NCBI GenBank assembly: GCA_964459305.1
Contig: CAYWNA010000024.1
Span: 18,833-82,832, forward strand
Length of the DNA: 64,000 nt
Direction: 5' to 3'
Source: CAYWNA01 sp964459305
GTDB taxonomy: Bacteria > Planctomycetota > Planctomycetia > Pirellulales > Pirellulaceae
A program made the position numbers and the translations under genes. The notes beneath the pieces are model-generated. The model was not told where the DNA came from. It searched no databases and was given only the letters and a program-made list of their open reading frames with translations. This document shows, piece by piece, positions 60,380 through 64,000 of this stretch. Each line of letters opens with the position of its first letter. Within the stretch, counting starts at the first letter, position 1.

Positions 60380-60757
60380 TCAAACCCAACGACCGGCAGC
60401 CAGGCCAAGAAGAACACACGTCAAGCCGAGCAGATTCTGGCCCGCCAGGTTCGCAGCCGCCAGCGACCATTGTGAATCGTGGATGTAGTTGGTTGTTTCG
60501 AAGGCGAATGTCGAGAAAGTCGTGAACGCCCCCATGAAGCCGGTCAGCAGAATGAAACGAGTGTGACCACTTATGATCAGACGATCATCCGCCAGTGTCC
60601 AGACCAGTCCGAACAAGAAACAACCAAGCGCGTTTACGGCCAGCGTCCCCCAAGCGAACCTCTCGCCGCATAGGTGTTGGACTACGCCCGATAGCCCATA
60701 GCGTGCCAAAGCGCCGATCGCACCTGCCAGCGCGAGTAGAGCGAGTTCTTTCAGCAC
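60380..60757 (-). CDS. crcB: Fluoride channel CrcB/Fluc
   Basis: A 125-aa protein with four membrane helices: AGAIGALARYGLSGVV, FAWGTLAVNALGCFLFGLVW, ILLTGFMGAFTTFSTFAFET and LLGLTCVLLGLAAGRWV. GCFLFG with the preceding Asn, and GFMGAFTTFSTF, are the pore and Na-site motifs of Fluc dimers. It exports fluoride. It starts with GTG. No fluoride riboswitch is recognisable upstream. Confidence 0.95.
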   Translation of the reverse strand: MLKELALLALAGAIGALARYGLSGVVQHLCGERFAWGTLAVNALGCFLFGLVWTLADDRLIISGHTRFILLTGFMGAFTTFSTFAFETTNYIHDSQWSLAAANLAGQNLLGLTCVLLGLAAGRWV

Positions 60758-60767
60758 TTGGCGGACC

Positions 60768-61085
60768 TCAGGAGGAGTCTGTCGAGGTTGACTCTGTTTG
60801 AGCCGCCGATCGCCGGCGCCGGCGTTTGTTCGGGGCCCTGGTCCAGTCCTTAGTCAGTGTCTCAAAGACTTCCGGTGATTCGTAACGGGCGATTCCCTTT
60901 CCGTCCGGGAAGGGGCCAACCAATCCGCGAAACACGGGTTTGCCTCGCAGTGTTAGATCGGTGCTGCAATCGTCAATGCCGATCTTTGCGTGCATTCTCA
61001 ACAGTGGTTCTTCCGTGTCAAAATCTCGAATCCGCAGCGATCCGTCGCTTGCTCGCGTGACAATTCGGTACGTTTGTCTCGACAT
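60768..61085 (-). CDS. Small basic-tailed hypothetical protein upstream of crcB
   Basis: A 105-aa protein beginning MSRQTYRIVTRASDGSLRIR, with a beta-rich body (LLRMHAKIGIDDCSTDLTLR) and a tail of five Arg residues followed by Ser/Thr/Gln. It ends 10 bp before the crcB start, so the two may be co-transcribed. The family is not recognised. Confidence 0.6.
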   Translation of the reverse strand: MSRQTYRIVTRASDGSLRIRDFDTEEPLLRMHAKIGIDDCSTDLTLRGKPVFRGLVGPFPDGKGIARYESPEVFETLTKDWTRAPNKRRRRRSAAQTESTSTDSS

Positions 61086-61132
61086 CAAAAATGCTCCTAG
61101 TCCTGCGTCTAATCGAAAACGACGGGTGCAAC

Positions 61133-61196
61133 GTGCCACGGCTGTCTCAGCTGCGCTTGATCGCTCGCAGACTCACGGCTGATAGAGCCGTGGCAC
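61133..61196. repeat. Inverted repeat with 11-bp perfect arms
   Basis: GTGCCACGGCT at 61133-61143 pairs exactly with AGCCGTGGCAC at 61186-61196. Between them ACTCACGGCTGATAGAG partly repeats the arm, so nested hairpins are possible. It resembles other small palindromic elements of planctomycete intergenic DNA. No second copy was seen in the window. Confidence 0.7.
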
Positions 61197-61519
61197 CTGA
61201 TCAAACCGCATTTGACACGGCACTAATCTGCACGCGTGGAAGTGGGGACTATCACTCGCGGCCCGCGATATCAGGATGTATCGTCAAGCGGGCGTTTGAG
61301 ATAGCACGAAAAACAACGCCGCCTGCACACGACTTGGATTCGTCCGAACCGGCAAATAGCGAGTCTACGGCTCTCGCACTACCAGCCCTCATGCGCAGCC
61401 GGTCGGTCGGTCCGGTTGAACGGATGTTGCGGTATCGATTCCTTTTCGCGATGTGCGGTCCTGCGGATCGTGAGGCTGGCGAGGAATGGAGCGGATGCAA
61501 CCGCGCCGCGTGCGGTGGT

Positions 61520-61647
61520 TATACCATCCGCGGACAAGTCTGACCTGTAGCCGAACTCGCCAGAGTTTGGTTTTTCCCTACGCAGACCAAGTCTGGCGAC
61601 TTCGGCTACATGCGGAAAAGTGTCAATCCTGGCCGCGGCCGGTGTAT
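61520..61647 (+). repeat. Dispersed nested palindrome, complete copy
   Basis: It starts TATACCATCCGCGG and ends CCGCGGCCGGTGTAT. The inner stem is 61547-61570 against 61587-61609, with one base missing in the right arm compared with the copy at 44136. Same orientation as that copy. It ends about 46 bp beyond the stop of the FixJ-like gene. Confidence 0.92.
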
Positions 61648-61693
61648 CAGCAAGAGGTAGCCGCGATCCTAAACGTGCCTGCGGACAGCCGGT

Positions 61694-62311
61694 TCACGAA
61701 TATTGCAGCGAGTGCTCCGCAAGCAGTCGAACCAGTTCGGCATCGGTCTGGACGCCCAGCTTGGACAGAATTCGAGTACGGTGCTTGGCTACCGTCTGGT
61801 TGCTGACGCCCCGCTCGGCTGCAATCTGCTTCGTGGCAATTCCATCGACCAGCTTGCGCATCACCTCGCGCTCGCGCAAGGTCAGCGTATCGAGCCGAGC
61901 TTGGATCTCGAGTCGCTCACGCTCAAGACGGCGCCTCTCCAGGTCCTTTCCGATGGCTTCTTGGACGAGTTTCAGAAGTTCGTCGTCGCCAACGGGTTTT
62001 TCGAGAAAGTCGATAGCGCCCAACTTCATCGCTTGGACGCTTGAAGGCACATCACCGTAGCCTGTCACAAAGACAATCGGAAGGCCCACGTGATCACCGA
62101 CAAGTTTCTCCTGCAACTGCAGGCCAGTCATACCCGGCATGCGCACATCCAAAACCAGGCAACCGGGCCTTTCAGGATCGTAGTCGTCCAGCAGGTCTTT
62201 GGCTGAACCATACGTTTCCACCTCCAGGCCGTCGGATTCCAGCAGCCATTTCATGGACTTTCGGATACCTGGATCGTCATCAACTACGAATACGGTCGCA
62301 TCAGTGTCCAT
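61694..62311 (-). CDS. FixJ-family response regulator (receiver plus LuxR-type HTH)
   Basis: A 205-aa protein. The receiver has VFVVDDDPGIRKSMKWLL, CLVLDVRMPGMTGLQLQEKL (phospho-acceptor Asp), VFVTGYGDV and AIDFLEKPVGDDEL. After a helical linker the HTH domain reads LTLREREVMRKLVDGIATK then VSNQTVAKHRTRIL. It should bind DNA when phosphorylated by the kinase encoded just upstream, whose stop codon lies 11 bp inside this gene's start. Confidence 0.95.
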   Translation of the reverse strand: MDTDATVFVVDDDPGIRKSMKWLLESDGLEVETYGSAKDLLDDYDPERPGCLVLDVRMPGMTGLQLQEKLVGDHVGLPIVFVTGYGDVPSSVQAMKLGAIDFLEKPVGDDELLKLVQEAIGKDLERRRLERERLEIQARLDTLTLREREVMRKLVDGIATKQIAAERGVSNQTVAKHRTRILSKLGVQTDAELVRLLAEHSLQYS

Positions 62312-63512
62312 GGTTCAGTCTTTCGCACGCTGACGATGGTGGTAACGTGAAGTGGATTGTAACGCCATGCCCCGGGTTCGATACAGCCCCTATCTGCCCA
62401 CCGTGTGCCTCGATGATTGACCGGCTGATCGCCAGCCCCATGCCGAGCCCCTCGTCCCGCGTGGTAATAAACGGCTCAAATGCCTTGTCGCCAATACCGT
62501 CCGCAAAGCCTCTGCCGGTATCACTCACGGCCACGTCGATTGCTTCGCCGTCCGAAATCTGTGTCGTGAGTGTCAGCTCTCGGGGGCCGGTCGGTTGTTC
62601 GTCCATCGCATCCAGCGAATTGCGGATCAGGTTCACCACGCACTGCTGAATCTGAACGGCATCGACAAACATGCTAGGAAGGTCATCAGCCAGGTGCAGC
62701 ATCAGGCTGACACCGCGTATCCTGATTTCCGCTCCGAGCATCCGCAGAGCGTCCTGCACGATGTCATTGACATCTACCGTTGAAGGCCACGGCTCGCGTT
62801 TGCGAACGAAACGTCGGAGATGGTGTATGACCGTGGATGCTCGGGCGGCCTCCGCTGAAATGTCCTCGAACACTCCGACCAACGCGTCCAAATCGTCTAT
62901 CCCGCGCCTCAGGCGTCGAACTGCGCCCTGCGCGTAGTTGCTAATCGCGGATAGCGGTTCGCTGACTTCGTGCGCGAGCCCCGTCGCCATTTCTCCCATG
63001 TCCGACAAGCGGGCCATATGAGCCAGTTCGGCTTCTTTCGCACGTACCTGTTCTTCCGCCCGCGTGCGATCAGTGACGTTACGGAGAATACAGCGTGTGG
63101 ATAGGAACTTGCCATCCGCTGAAAATCGGGGCGATGAACTACCTTCGAAGAACAGGGTCGATCGGTCCTTGGCGTGCCACCGAACCGGGAAGACGCAAGT
63201 TTGGCCGGCCATCAGATCTCGCAGTACCTGCTGGATGACCGGCTCGTCCTCTGGAACAGCAAGGTCCCGGATGACGTTACTTTGAACTAGTTCAGTACGC
63301 GAGTATCCGGTCAGCTGTTCCGCACGACGATTGATGTCCAGGACGTTGCCATCCGCATCTAACATCAAGATCACGTCGTTTGCGGCCTCGAATAGGTCCT
63401 TGTATCTCGCCTCCCATTCCAAAGCGGCCTCGCCAGCAGGGCGCGAATGAGGCGTACCGCCCCCATCCACCCGAAGCCTCGCGTCGGTACGAAGGGATTC
63501 CTTGTCAATCAT
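62301..63512 (-). CDS. FixL-like PAS sensor histidine kinase
   Basis: A 403-aa soluble kinase: a PAS domain at ~30-150 (ILMLDADGNVLDINRRAEQL), HisKA with MGEMATGLAHEVSEPLSAIS, and HATPase with VVNLIRNSLDAMDE, DTGRGFADGI and GLGMGLAISRSIIEAHGG. No transmembrane segment is present and no haem-binding His of true FixL is evident, so the signal is cytoplasmic and unknown. ATG at 63512 with GAGG about 8 bp upstream is preferred. It overlaps the response regulator by 11 bp. Confidence 0.92.
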   Translation of the reverse strand: MIDKESLRTDARLRVDGGGTPHSRPAGEAALEWEARYKDLFEAANDVILMLDADGNVLDINRRAEQLTGYSRTELVQSNVIRDLAVPEDEPVIQQVLRDLMAGQTCVFPVRWHAKDRSTLFFEGSSSPRFSADGKFLSTRCILRNVTDRTRAEEQVRAKEAELAHMARLSDMGEMATGLAHEVSEPLSAISNYAQGAVRRLRRGIDDLDALVGVFEDISAEAARASTVIHHLRRFVRKREPWPSTVDVNDIVQDALRMLGAEIRIRGVSLMLHLADDLPSMFVDAVQIQQCVVNLIRNSLDAMDEQPTGPRELTLTTQISDGEAIDVAVSDTGRGFADGIGDKAFEPFITTRDEGLGMGLAISRSIIEAHGGQIGAVSNPGHGVTIHFTLPPSSACERLNHGH

Positions 63513-64000
63513 TCCCAAAGCCTCTTTTCCTCGCCTTGATCCCCGTGGACCGGGTCACGCCAAATCGAACGCGGCGTTCTGGGGATAAGCACCTCAATTG
63601 GTCTGCCTTCGACACAACATTCATGCCGGATCCGGGCGCGATACAATCTCCTTAGTGCGGACCTCACCTCGTACAGGTCGACTCACCGACACTCCAAATG
63701 CCCGTATCCACCGCGACAATGGGGTGAGCCGTGTTTTGTCCAGTCTATACGAAAACCGCTGTCTTGGGCCCAAGTACGGCGCACAATTGCCGCAAGAACG
63801 GGTTGGCCTGATGGACTAGTCGAAATCCCGGCAGAAATCTGGACATCAATTTCGAGATTTTCCTGGCCATCCCTAGATTCGGCAGCAGGCCGCTATTTTC
63901 CCGCCCCGAAGGACGGTCTAATCCCACGCTCATTACGTGAAATGAGCTGGGGGGCGCCAAAGTTGCTATAGCGTGAATATTGCGATCGTTCGGGTTTTGT
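63513..64000. other. Right-hand intergenic end of the window
   Basis: About 490 bp upstream of the FixL-like kinase. No gene is supported. An inverted repeat GCTCATT-ACGTGA-AATGAGC lies at 63928-63947 and could be an operator, but its target gene may be outside the window. Confidence 0.45.

Larger units (their letters stand above)
61086..61693. other. Gene-free interval with two inverted-repeat elements
   Basis: About 610 bp between the small basic-tailed gene and the response regulator. It holds the inverted repeat at 61133-61196 and the nested palindrome at 61520-61647. No gene is supported; open frames across the palindrome are an effect of the repeat. Confidence 0.5.

Noticed and set aside
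60758..61132. Fluoride riboswitch before the crcB run
   Set aside because: The conserved pseudoknot segments of the crcB motif could not be found on the minus strand upstream of crcB or of the gene before it.

Overview
The window looks like chromosomal DNA of a planctomycete, probably of the Pirellula/Blastopirellula type. The evidence is a HzsA-like multihaem protein, a Cys-type sulfatase beside formylglycine-generating-enzyme-like and PQQ-propeller proteins, many secreted or lipid-anchored hypotheticals, loosely spaced genes on both strands, and a flagellar cluster with unusual gene content. No rRNA, tRNA, CRISPR array, transposase or phage gene was recognised.

Layout. (1) 1-15.7 kb, extracellular catabolism: a HzsA-like cytochrome cut by the left edge; a tight plus-strand run of nitronate-monooxygenase-like enzyme, membrane dipeptidase and a heparinase-like/beta-propeller protein; then minus-strand Tat-exported MBL hydrolase, a 1349-aa FGE-like/PQQ chimera, a sulfatase and a small gene remnant. 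(2) 15.7-23 kb: csrA, then addB and addA with mobB antisense between them. (3) 23-29 kb, a plus-strand signalling block: membrane PAS histidine kinase, Rcp1-like receiver, receiver with a helical C-terminal domain, and receiver-PAS-SpoIIE phosphatase. (4) 29-38 kb: nitrilase-family amidohydrolase, aroH chorismate mutase, VWA protein, methionine aminopeptidase, SH3 protein, Pro/Ser-rich secreted protein. (5) 37-56 kb, minus-strand flagellar region. Read 5' to 3' it runs: alpha/beta-hydrolase-fold protein, ATPase-like protein, fliF, fliG, (fliH scrap), fliI, palindrome, fliO, fliP, fliQ, fliR, flhB, flhA, palindrome, fliA, small CxC protein, coiled-coil protein, lipoprotein, motA, motB, TPR protein. 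(6) 56-61 kb, housekeeping: nrnA, ribF, nnrD, a secreted APV-repeat protein, DUF190, crcB, small basic-tail protein. (7) 61.7-63.5 kb: FixL/FixJ-like two-component pair.

The most interesting structure not explained by genes is a dispersed ~130-bp nested palindrome, seen four times nearly whole (15.4, 44.1, 49.9 and 61.5 kb) and once as a degenerate core (1.66 kb). Two copies sit inside the flagellar cluster where canonical gene orders carry flhF/flhG and fliJ/K/L/M/N with flgD/E, none of which is present in the window. A second, unrelated small palindrome is embedded in frame in the FGE-like/PQQ gene. The flagellar region also carries several conserved-looking but unassigned parts: a hydrolase-fold protein that has lost its catalytic Ser and His, a degenerate histidine-kinase-type ATPase, and a fliA-linked set of CxC, coiled-coil and lipoprotein genes. 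Together these are the best candidates for an undescribed, lineage-specific flagellar module.
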